DNA of 64,000 nt from contig NZ_WTVA01000002.1 of assembly GCF_009882935.1 (NCBI RefSeq), forward strand, positions 273,827-337,826, read 5' to 3'. Source of the DNA: Sneathiella chungangensis. GTDB lineage: Bacteria > Pseudomonadota > Alphaproteobacteria > Sneathiellales > Sneathiellaceae. The notes under the pieces were generated by a model. The model was not told the origin of the DNA. It saw nothing but the letters and a program-made list of their open reading frames with translations, and did no database searches. Position 1 is the stretch's first letter, and the number at the start of each line of letters is the position of its first letter. This document shows, in pieces, positions 56,869 through 64,000 of the stretch. The translations under genes were made by a program, and so were the position numbers.

Positions 56869-57500
56869 TAGAACTCGATCCCGACCTGGGCCTTGACGCC
56901 GGAGCGGAAGGGATGCTTGATCTGCGTCATCTCGGTCACGAGATCGGCAATCTCGATCAGTTCGTCCTTCGCGTTTCGCCCGGTGACGACGACATGCAGT
57001 TTTTCAGGCTTGTTTTTGAGATACTCGACCACTTCGGCAAGCGGCAGGCTGTCATAACGGAGCACTATGTTGAGCTCATCAAGGATAACCATATCAAAGG
57101 CCGGATTGTCGCCGCGGCTTGCCTCGATCATCTCCTTTGATTTTTCCCAGGCCCTTTCGGCCGCGCGGATGTCGCGCTCACGATCCTGCGTTTCCCAGGT
57201 GAAACCCTCGCCCATGCTGTGGATTTCGATTTGCTCGGGGAAGGCCTCAAGGACCTTGCGCTCCCCCGTCTGCCATTTGCCCTTCACATACTGAACGACG
57301 CCGACCTTCATGTCGTTGCCAATGGCGCGGGCGGCAAGGCCAAAGGCGGCCGTCGATTTGCCCTTACCCTTGCCGGTATGGACGATCAAGAGGCCTTTTT
57401 CGATTGTCTTGGTCGCCAGCATCTTGTCGCGTGCGGCCTTCTTCTTCGCTGCCTTCTCGTTTGCGCGGGCGATCTCTTCGGGTGTCAGTTTCGTGCTCAT
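56868..57500 (-). CDS. cobO: Corrinoid adenosyltransferase (CobO/BtuR type)
   Basis: A 210-residue enzyme that transfers adenosyl from ATP to Co(I) corrinoid. Seen: the P-loop HTGKGKGKSTAAFGLAARAIG, VQYVKGKWQTGE, MVILDELNIVLRY and VVTGRNAKDELIEIADLVTEM. The basic N-terminal extension is typical of CobO. It overlaps cobN by 4 bases and cobQ by 1. Confidence 0.95.
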   Translation of the reverse strand: MSTKLTPEEIARANEKAAKKKAARDKMLATKTIEKGLLIVHTGKGKGKSTAAFGLAARAIGNDMKVGVVQYVKGKWQTGERKVLEAFPEQIEIHSMGEGFTWETQDRERDIRAAERAWEKSKEMIEASRGDNPAFDMVILDELNIVLRYDSLPLAEVVEYLKNKPEKLHVVVTGRNAKDELIEIADLVTEMTQIKHPFRSGVKAQVGIEF

Positions 57501-60500
57501 CGGGTTCCCTCCCGTTTCAGCTGTGCAAGCTCGTCATGAATGGTATTTCGGCGCGGCTGCCAGAGGTCGCGGTCGAGCGCCTCCTGGAATTTTTCCGCCA
57601 TTTCCTGCAATGCATCGGGGTTGTTCTCTTTGAGGAAGTCGCGAACGCGCGCATCCATCAGATAGGCATCGAACAGCGCATCGAAATGGTGATCCTTGAC
57701 CGCATGGGCGGTGGCGGCGAAGGCGAAGAGATAATCGACCGTTGCCGCCATCTCGAAGGCACCCTTGTAGCCATGGCGCATGACCCCTTCAATCCATTTC
57801 GGATTGGCTGCCCGGGCGCGGACGACGCGACCCACTTCTTCTTCAAGGGTTCTGATTTTCGGACTTTCTGGTCGCGAATGATCGTTATGATAGACGATGG
57901 GTTGCGTTCCCTTGATATGGCGCACCGCCGCGGTCACGCCCCCTTCAAATTGATAATAGTCGTCACTGTCGAGGAGGTCATGTTCGCGGTTGTCCTGATT
58001 ATGGACGACCGCCTCGACATGGCCAAGCCTCCGCTCAAAAAGATCATGCTCGGGCTCGCCTTCTTCTCCGGCGCCGTAGGCATAACCGCCCCAGGCAACA
58101 TAGGCGCGGGCAAGATCCCCCTCGTTCGTCCAGCCTTTTTCATCGATCAGCGCCTGCAATCCCGCACCATAGGCCCCGGGTTTGGATCCGAATAACCGGT
58201 GGCTTGCGCGTTTGGTCGCCGTCGCGTCCGTCAACCCGGTTTTCATGAGTTCCGTCTTGTCCGCTTTGACCCGGGCGGCGAGGGGGTTGGTTTTCTCATC
58301 CTCGTCAAGGGCTGCGACGGCGCGAACGGCGCTATCGAAGAGCGCAATTTGCTGCGGGAAGGCATCGCGGAAAAAGCCGGAGATACGTAACGTCACGTCA
58401 ACACGCGGACGATCAAGGATGGACGCGGGTAGTATTTCAAATCCCGTCACCCGGTTCGACGCCTTGTCCCAGGTCGGGCGAACCCCCATCAGGGCAAGGG
58501 CCTGCGCGATATCGTCGCCGCCCGTGCGCATGTTGGAGGTACCCCAGGCACTCAGGATCATCGTCTTCGGCCAGGCGCCGTTTTCCTGGCGGTATCGGTC
58601 GATCAGCAGTCCCGCCGATTTCCAACCCAGCAGCCAGGCTGTTGGCGTCGGTATGGCGCGGCTATCGACGGAATAGAAGTTGCGTCCGGTCGGGAGAACA
58701 TCGTTCCTTCCCCGTGTCGGTGCACCGGAGGGGCCGGGCTCGACGAACTCGCCGTTCAATCCTTTGAGGAGGCCGGCCAATTCCGCCTCTCCGCTTGCCA
58801 AGACGACCGGCCGAAGATGATTTTCGAGTCCGTCCAGCACCTCCCTCGTTCTCGTCCATTCCTCTGCGGCGGCGGTTTTGCCGGAAACGAGATCTGCGGC
58901 GAGCCGTTCGATGCGCTCCACCGTATCGCCGTTTGACCGCCATGTTCCGTCAAAGGCGAGCGCGTCGGGGCGTTTTCCCGTCCACTCCGCCCCCATCTCG
59001 CAGTCGAGGGGATCGAATTCTTCGGACAGTTCCAAATCCGTCGCGATACTGCGAATGAGGGAGGCGTTTGCTCCCTCTCCATTTCCGCGAGGAATGCGCA
59101 GGAGGGCAACCAGCAGATCGGTGAGTTGCTGATCAGTTGGCGATTGCCCGAAGACATGCAGGCCGTCGCGGATCTGCAGTTCCTTTAGCTCGCAGAGGTA
59201 ATTATCGAGTTTCGTGAGCCGTTCACTCTCCGGCTCGTCCGGGGCGATGCCGCAATCGACATCGATGCCCGTCATTTCCGTGAGTTCCAGTATCTGCTGG
59301 CGAAGCAGCGCGATACGGCGCGGATCAACGCCGGCCGCTTCATAATATTCATCGACCAGCCGCTCTAGATCGGCGAGCGGACCATAACTTTCCGCGCGGG
59401 TCATCGGTGGGGTCAGATGATCGATAATGACCGCGCTGGCCCGGCGTTTCGCCTGCGTTCCCTCGCCGGGGTCATTGACGATAAAGGGGTATAGGTGAAC
59501 CGTCGGCCCGAATACCGCTTCGGGGTAACATTCTTCCGAGAGCGCGATGGATTTGCCGGGCAGCCATTCCATATTGCCATGTTTGCCCATATGGATGACC
59601 GCATGGACCTTCTCCTCCTCCCGTAGCCAGGCGTAAAAGGCGAGATAGCCATGGGGCGGAACCAGATCGGGGTCGTGATAGCTGGCGGTCGGATCGATAT
59701 TATAACCGCGCGCCGGCTGGATACCGACAATCACGTTCCCCAGACGCATTGCGGCGAGATGAAAATTCTCGCCATCGATAAAGGGATCCTTTTCAGGCGA
59801 GCCCCAACGCTCCGTAATTTCTCCCTGAAGCTTTGCAGGAAGAGTTTCGAAGAATTTGAGGTAGCGGTTTAGCGGGTAGCGGCAACCGTCAAGCGATGGC
59901 TTGGCGTTTTTGCGATCATTCGTCGGTCCGTCCAGCAATCTGGCAATCAGGGCATTTCCATTCTCTGGAATGTTAAAGATATCATACCCATGCTCTTGCA
60001 ATGCTTTCAGAACCTCGATTGATCCTGCGGGTGTATCGAGCCCGACGCCATTGCCGATCCGGCCGTTCTTGTTGGGATAATTCGCAAGGATCAGGGCAAT
60101 CTTTCGCGCTGCGGGTTTTGTCGCCCGCAGCGTCGCCCAGTTCGCTGCCAGATCGGCGACGAAGTCTATGCGGTCCGGTACCGGCTTATAGGCGACTATA
60201 TTCGTCTGCGTCGCCTCGTCAAAGCCGTCATCCGATTTGAAGGAAACGGCGCGGGAAAGAATGCGGCCATCAACCTCCGGAAGAGCAACATTCATCGCGA
60301 TATCGCGTGCGGAAAGGCCGGTTATGCCTTCCTTCCATTGGGTTTCGTTGCCACCTGAAAAAACTACCTGCAGGATGGGGCAATTTGCGGCATCGAACGG
60401 GGTGTTTTTGCGCGCAGCACCCGGATTGGAAATCGCGAAGCCGGTCGCGTTCAGGAGGATCGACGGTGGTGCTTCACCTAAAAGATGCTCGACGATATCC

Positions 60501-61237
60501 GCCGATATCGGATCTTTCAGGCTGGAGACGAAAATCGGTAACGGATTGTGTTCGCGGCTCTGCAGCGCGTGGATAAGCGCGTCAACCGGCGCCAGGTTAT
60601 TGGCCTGATACAGTGCGCGGTAGAAAATAATGCCGGCGACAGGGGCTTCCTTTTTCCATAATTTCCGCAGCGTCAACAGATCGGGGGAGGTGATTCCGGG
60701 CCAGTAAAGCCCCGCCTTCATGAGCGGCTTCGGTTCCTGCCAATCGCCATCTCCCCGTAACAGGAACGCGCCATACTCAAGGAAACCTGCATAATTATCG
60801 GCGCCGCCCTCCACCAGATAACGCCAGAGCCGGTGCGTTGCGTCGCGCGGAAGGGTATTGAGTGCCGTCAGTTCTTCATCCGGCTGGTCATCGCCCGGCA
60901 GGAAAGCGAGCCTGATGCCGCGCGCGCGACAGCATTCGGTGATTTTCTCGACCGCATAGGGCCAATAGCTGATACCGCCGAGCAGCCGGACGATCACCAG
61001 CTTCGCATTGGCGATTATCTCCTCGACATAGATATCGACCGACAGATTGTGGGAAAGCTGCATCGTATTGGCGAGGCGGAGCGACGGGCCGTCCGGTTGC
61101 ATCTTCTGCGCGGTGGCGAGGCTCGAAAGTTCCGTATCGGCGGCGGAGAGGAAGACAATATCGCCGGGCGTTTGCGCCAGGTCCACGGCTTCCGATCCAT
61201 CGGCGATGCCGCCGGGTATGGCCGCCAGAAGATGCAT
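57497..61237 (-). CDS. cobN: Cobaltochelatase large subunit CobN
   Basis: A 1246-residue subunit that binds the corrin and, with the AAA+ proteins CobS and CobT, inserts cobalt into hydrogenobyrinate a,c-diamide using ATP. Seen: YPNKNGRIGNGVGLDTPAGSIE, QPARGYNIDPTASYHD, HMGKHGNMEWLPGKS, STSNMRTGGDDIAQAL-like AWGTSNMRTGGDD, and LDSDDYYQFEGG near the end. The length is normal. No cobS/cobT chelatase genes are in the window. It lies 1 base after cobW, whose product is thought to help deliver metal. Confidence 0.95.
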   Translation of the reverse strand: MHLLAAIPGGIADGSEAVDLAQTPGDIVFLSAADTELSSLATAQKMQPDGPSLRLANTMQLSHNLSVDIYVEEIIANAKLVIVRLLGGISYWPYAVEKITECCRARGIRLAFLPGDDQPDEELTALNTLPRDATHRLWRYLVEGGADNYAGFLEYGAFLLRGDGDWQEPKPLMKAGLYWPGITSPDLLTLRKLWKKEAPVAGIIFYRALYQANNLAPVDALIHALQSREHNPLPIFVSSLKDPISADIVEHLLGEAPPSILLNATGFAISNPGAARKNTPFDAANCPILQVVFSGGNETQWKEGITGLSARDIAMNVALPEVDGRILSRAVSFKSDDGFDEATQTNIVAYKPVPDRIDFVADLAANWATLRATKPAARKIALILANYPNKNGRIGNGVGLDTPAGSIEVLKALQEHGYDIFNIPENGNALIARLLDGPTNDRKNAKPSLDGCRYPLNRYLKFFETLPAKLQGEITERWGSPEKDPFIDGENFHLAAMRLGNVIVGIQPARGYNIDPTASYHDPDLVPPHGYLAFYAWLREEEKVHAVIHMGKHGNMEWLPGKSIALSEECYPEAVFGPTVHLYPFIVNDPGEGTQAKRRASAVIIDHLTPPMTRAESYGPLADLERLVDEYYEAAGVDPRRIALLRQQILELTEMTGIDVDCGIAPDEPESERLTKLDNYLCELKELQIRDGLHVFGQSPTDQQLTDLLVALLRIPRGNGEGANASLIRSIATDLELSEEFDPLDCEMGAEWTGKRPDALAFDGTWRSNGDTVERIERLAADLVSGKTAAAEEWTRTREVLDGLENHLRPVVLASGEAELAGLLKGLNGEFVEPGPSGAPTRGRNDVLPTGRNFYSVDSRAIPTPTAWLLGWKSAGLLIDRYRQENGAWPKTMILSAWGTSNMRTGGDDIAQALALMGVRPTWDKASNRVTGFEILPASILDRPRVDVTLRISGFFRDAFPQQIALFDSAVRAVAALDEDEKTNPLAARVKADKTELMKTGLTDATATKRASHRLFGSKPGAYGAGLQALIDEKGWTNEGDLARAYVAWGGYAYGAGEEGEPEHDLFERRLGHVEAVVHNQDNREHDLLDSDDYYQFEGGVTAAVRHIKGTQPIVYHNDHSRPESPKIRTLEEEVGRVVRARAANPKWIEGVMRHGYKGAFEMAATVDYLFAFAATAHAVKDHHFDALFDAYLMDARVRDFLKENNPDALQEMAEKFQEALDRDLWQPRRNTIHDELAQLKREGTR

Positions 61238-61238
61238 G

Positions 61239-62267
61239 TCAGGCCGTGATCATTTCTGCAATTGCGGCCTGATCCATGTCATGCTCGCCGATAATGACCA
61301 GCTTGCTGATCCGGGTTTCGCCGTCCTTCCAGTCGCGATCGAAATAATGCTGAAGACGCGAGCCGACACCTTGCAGTACCAGCCGCATATCCTTTCCGGC
61401 AACGGTGATAAATCCCTTTACCCGTAGAATGTCGTGGGTAGCGATTGCCGCCTGCAGTTTCGCGACCAGAAATTCCGGTGACGCCACTTCACCGATGTCC
61501 AGCACAAAGCTCTCGAAGTCGTCATGCTCATGGTCATCCGCATCATCATGCACGGAGGGACGCGAGGCGAGATCGTCTTCCGCCGCAGATCCGAGGCCGA
61601 GAAGCACACGGATGTCGATCTTGCCATGGCTGGTTTCCAGCATCTTCACCTGCGGGCGGAGACGTCCCTTCAATTGTTCTGTCGCGGAGGCAACTTCCGA
61701 TGCGTCCAGGAGGTCAGCCTTGTTGAGGATGATCATGTCCGCGCAATTGAGCTGATCGTCGAACAGTTCCTCGAGCGGACTGTCGTGATCGAGCATCTCG
61801 TCCGCTTCGCGCTGTGCCTGCACGGCTTCCGGATCGGCCGCAAACAACCCGTCGCGATAGGCAGGGCCATCGATCACGGTCACCACGCCATCGACGGTGA
61901 CCTGCGTGCGGACTTCCGGCCAGCCGAAGGCGCGTACCAGAGGCTTTGGAAGCGCAAGTCCGGAGGTCTCGACAATAATATGGTCGGGACGATCCTCACG
62001 GCTCAGGATTTTCTGGATCGTCGGTAGAAAATCGTCGGCCACCGTGCAACAGATGCAGCCGTTGGCGAGTTCGACAATATCCTCTTCCGTACAGTTTTCG
62101 TTTCCGCAGCCCTTCAACAGTTCGCCATCAACACCAAGATCGCCGAATTCGTTGATGATGAGTGCAAGTTTCTTGCCGTCTGAATTCTCGATCAGATGGC
62201 GGATCAGGCTGGTTTTCCCCGCGCCAAGAAAGCCGGTGATAACGGTCGCCGGAATTTTTTCACTCAT
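61239..62267 (-). CDS. cobW: CobW GTPase, cobalt chaperone
   Basis: A 342-residue G3E-family GTPase (COG0523). Seen: Walker A GFLGAGKTSLIRHL, the metal-binding CxCC motif in ANGCICCTV, an NKADLL guanine-specificity motif, and an Asp/His-rich loop (HDDADDHEHDD) before the C-terminal domain. It is thought to supply Co(II) to CobN. It is the first gene after the cobalamin riboswitch, with CGGAGTAAG before the ATG. A palindrome between riboswitch and gene may add metal control. Confidence 0.94.
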   Translation of the reverse strand: MSEKIPATVITGFLGAGKTSLIRHLIENSDGKKLALIINEFGDLGVDGELLKGCGNENCTEEDIVELANGCICCTVADDFLPTIQKILSREDRPDHIIVETSGLALPKPLVRAFGWPEVRTQVTVDGVVTVIDGPAYRDGLFAADPEAVQAQREADEMLDHDSPLEELFDDQLNCADMIILNKADLLDASEVASATEQLKGRLRPQVKMLETSHGKIDIRVLLGLGSAAEDDLASRPSVHDDADDHEHDDFESFVLDIGEVASPEFLVAKLQAAIATHDILRVKGFITVAGKDMRLVLQGVGSRLQHYFDRDWKDGETRISKLVIIGEHDMDQAAIAEMITA

Positions 62268-62351
62268 ATCTTACTCCGATATCCATGCGCGAAGCGGCAC
62301 CGGCCAGGGATTCGGCCAAGGGCGAAAGCGTCAGTATGTATTATGATGTGC

Positions 62352-62366
62352 CGTAATGTCATTACG
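62352..62366. promoter_or_regulatory. Palindrome CGTAATG-T-CATTACG upstream of cobW
   Basis: A perfect 7+1+7 inverted repeat lying 85 bases upstream of the cobW ATG and downstream of the riboswitch aptamer. Genes of the COG0523 family are often under Zur or other metal regulators with AT-rich palindromes. Whether this is an operator or an RNA hairpin in the leader cannot be decided here. Confidence 0.4.
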
Positions 62367-62407
62367 CTCACAATGATCCTCCGTCATGCAGCAAAAATAA
62401 TAAAATA

Positions 62408-62569
62408 CGATGGCAGGTCTCCTGGCTTGCGAATGGCACCGGCACATACCTTCCCGATTTACTCAGTGGTTCAGTGTGCTGGCTAATCGCTTACAGTTGC
62501 GGGGACAGCCGCGGCCTTGATCCGTAAATCGCACCGCATTCCCTTATAATCCCGGATTGGGAACCATCG
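62408..62569 (-). promoter_or_regulatory. Cobalamin (AdoCbl) riboswitch before cobW-cobN-cobO-cobQ
   Basis: Read on the minus strand: P1 arms CGATGG and CCATCG at the two ends, GGGAATGCGGTGCGATTT, the conserved core CCCCGCAACTGTAAGCG, and the B12-box strand AAGCCAGGAGACCTGCC. The aptamer is complete. No intrinsic terminator with a T-run follows before the cobW ATG about 140 bases away, so control at translation initiation or by another mechanism is more likely than classical attenuation. It sits 51 bases after the cobC stop codon, so it controls cobW onwards and not cobC. Confidence 0.95.
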
Positions 62570-62620
62570 CTTGCGACGCTACGGCGGAATGCCAAAACTG
62601 TCAATCCATAGCGGGCGATT

Positions 62621-63655
62621 TTACCTGATTGCCCAATCACGGAGTGCCGTTTCAAGCCGCTGCCAGTCATTTTCCGCGCCGAGAAGTCCGAAGCGCAAGA
62701 AATTGGGGCGCTCGGGAAATTTTCGAACGAGTATGGCCCGTTCGCAAAGATGCCGGTACAGCGCTTGCGATTCTGGTGATTCTGTCAGACAGAAAAGATC
62801 TGTATGCCCGGAAATTTCGAGCCCGGCTGCACGCAAAAGCTCCACCAATTTACGGGCAGCAACGGCCAGCTCAGCGCGTGTTTGCGTAATCCAGTTTCGA
62901 TCTGCCAGAGCACTTGCGCCGATTTCGAGGGCAATTCCGCTGACCGCCCAAGGGCCCAGTTCCGGGCGGACTTTTGCCATGAAGTGAGGCGTCGAGATCA
63001 GAAATCCGAGGCGCAGGCCGGCGAGACCGAAAAACTTTCCGAAGGAGCGAAGAATTATGGGTCCTTCAGGCAATATATCGGATGCAAGAGATATATCTGG
63101 CGTGACGTCCGCGAAGGCTTCATCGATGATCAACCATCCGTTTCGCTGCCGCATTGCGATAGCGAGGTCCAAAAGCATTGTTTTCGGAAACTGTCGGCCG
63201 TCCGGATTATTGGGATGCACAAGGATGACTATGCCTGCGCTTTCAGGTATTTTCGACAATTCCTCTATCTCATAAACTCTATGTCCGGCGCGCCGCCAGT
63301 TGGCGGCATGTTCATTATAGGTTGGCGAGAGGATGGCAACCTCGGAAGGCGCCAGGAGTCTCGGCAAGAGTTGAATGGCCGCTTGCGTTCCGGGCAGGGC
63401 ACAAATCTCCGCGCCATCAGGCAGACCAAAATAAGCCCGCGCCGCGTCCAGCAGTTGCTTTTCCGCGGCTTTGGAGGGAAGGCGGTGCCAATGCTCTGCT
63501 CGCAATTGGGGGATCGGGTAGGGGCGAGGATTGATTCCGGTGCTTAAATCAAGCCATTCCGCGCGTGCGTGAGCGAATTCCGCCGTGACGCTCTCGAGAT
63601 CACCGCCGTGCAGTTGGGCGTCGCTCTCCGCCGCTATCGGGAATGTCGGGATCAT
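62621..63655 (-). CDS. cobC: L-threonine-O-3-phosphate decarboxylase-like aminotransferase (CobC)
   Basis: A 344-residue class I/II PLP enzyme that makes the aminopropanol linker of cobalamin. Seen: HGGDLESVTAEF, WLDLSTGINPRPYPIP, LPGTQAAIQLLPRL, HPNNPDGRQFP and the PLP-lysine region RSFGKFFGLAGLRLGF. The ATG at 63655 has GCGAGGCAG upstream; an ATG 11 codons earlier has no ribosome site. It lies upstream of the riboswitch on the same strand and is divergent from the MlaF-like gene. Confidence 0.92.
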   Translation of the reverse strand: MIPTFPIAAESDAQLHGGDLESVTAEFAHARAEWLDLSTGINPRPYPIPQLRAEHWHRLPSKAAEKQLLDAARAYFGLPDGAEICALPGTQAAIQLLPRLLAPSEVAILSPTYNEHAANWRRAGHRVYEIEELSKIPESAGIVILVHPNNPDGRQFPKTMLLDLAIAMRQRNGWLIIDEAFADVTPDISLASDILPEGPIILRSFGKFFGLAGLRLGFLISTPHFMAKVRPELGPWAVSGIALEIGASALADRNWITQTRAELAVAARKLVELLRAAGLEISGHTDLFCLTESPESQALYRHLCERAILVRKFPERPNFLRFGLLGAENDWQRLETALRDWAIR

Positions 63656-63736
63656 CTGCCTCTCGCTCTCGTAAAACTGCCCTCTCATAACAGAATGCGG
63701 TTTGTTTTCGCAAATTTATCCTGTAGTTTCTTGCCC

Positions 63737-64000
63737 ATGACGGAGAGAGCAACAAAGAAAATTGTCGTCAAGGACCTGCGCAAAAGCTTTGATGGCGTTC
63801 CGGTCCTGAACGGCATTAACCTCGAGGTGAAAACCGGCGAAATCCTGACGCTGATCGGTCCGTCGGGCTCGGGTAAGACTCTGACCCTAAAGTGTATTTT
63901 GGGGCTTGTGAAACCCGATAGCGGATCGATCCTTCTCGATGGCGAGGATGTGAAGGACATGCCGGAGCGCGACCGCATGGAGTTTTTTCGGAACTTCGGC
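63737..64000 (+). CDS. MlaF-like ABC transporter ATP-binding protein, N-terminal part
   Basis: The first 88 codons run off the right edge. Seen: VKDLRKSFDGVPVLNGINLEV and Walker A GPSGSGKTLTLKCILGL followed by PDSGSILLDGEDV. The GKTLTLKCILGL form is typical of the MlaF/Ttg2A group, which powers phospholipid transport between the outer and inner membranes. Permease (MlaE) and MCE genes would be expected just outside the window. Confidence 0.75.
   Translation, partial: MTERATKKIVVKDLRKSFDGVPVLNGINLEVKTGEILTLIGPSGSGKTLTLKCILGLVKPDSGSILLDGEDVKDMPERDRMEFFRNFG

Overview
The window reads as chromosomal DNA of a free-living, Gram-negative alphaproteobacterium. The evidence is a PuuD-type membrane urate oxidase, R. 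capsulatus-like XdhABC, a CobN/CobO/CobQ-type cobalamin set, OlsB for ornithine lipids, a MlaF-like ATPase and a ScfR-type regulator beside acs. A marine Sneathiella/Kiloniella-like lineage is possible, but this is a guess from gene content. Gene density is very high, with many 1-14 bp overlaps. I see no tRNA, rRNA, IS element, prophage or CRISPR array.

Layout. (1) 1-2060: the C-terminal part of a secreted VWA/RTX protein and a small exported protein. (2) 2076-14729: a probable short-chain-acid (acetate) island. It holds a ScfR-like XRE regulator, a Liv-type ABC importer (Tat-exported binding protein, two permeases, two ATPases), acetyl-CoA synthetase, a single-domain response regulator, an 87-residue membrane protein and a symporter-like sensor kinase (SSS-STAC-HisKA-HATPase). 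(3) 14734-19728: a TSUP permease, a small catabolic operon of unknown substrate (MDR dehydrogenase, FAH-family enzyme, serine hydrolase) and OlsB. (4) 19725-37312: a purine-degradation cluster from adenine and xanthine to glyoxylate plus urea. It contains PuuD, a cysteine desulfurase, adenine deaminase, a BMP-type ABC importer, XdhABC, UraH, a GntR regulator, PuuE, UraD, allantoicase and ureidoglycolate lyase. (5) 37307-42772: a GNAT protein, an RND/MMPL exporter and HrpB. (6) 42784-63655: a large cobalamin cluster with a cobalamin riboswitch in front of cobW-cobN-cobO-cobQ. (7) 63737-64000: the start of a MlaF-like ABC ATPase.

How the parts work together. In the purine region, imported purine or nucleoside is deaminated, oxidised by XDH and PuuD to 5-hydroxyisourate, and passed through UraH, UraD, PuuE, allantoicase and AllA. 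The cysteine desulfurase probably supplies the sulfido ligand of the XDH molybdenum cofactor together with XdhC. The cobalamin region mixes genes of the two classical routes. CbiD and a CbiG domain (fused to CobJ), plus an early chelatase CbiX, sit with the late-insertion chelatase subunit CobN, while cobF, cobG and cobZ are not present here.

The most unusual feature is in the acetate island. The ScfR-like DNA-binding regulator carries a segment that aligns without gaps with the histidine-kinase dimerisation domain of the sensor kinase 9 kb away, but lacks the phosphorylatable histidine. Together with the two-subunit, transporter-like sensor, the stand-alone receiver protein and phased TTTACA repeats in the control region, this suggests a regulatory circuit that couples one- and two-component signalling to acetate or short-chain-acid uptake.
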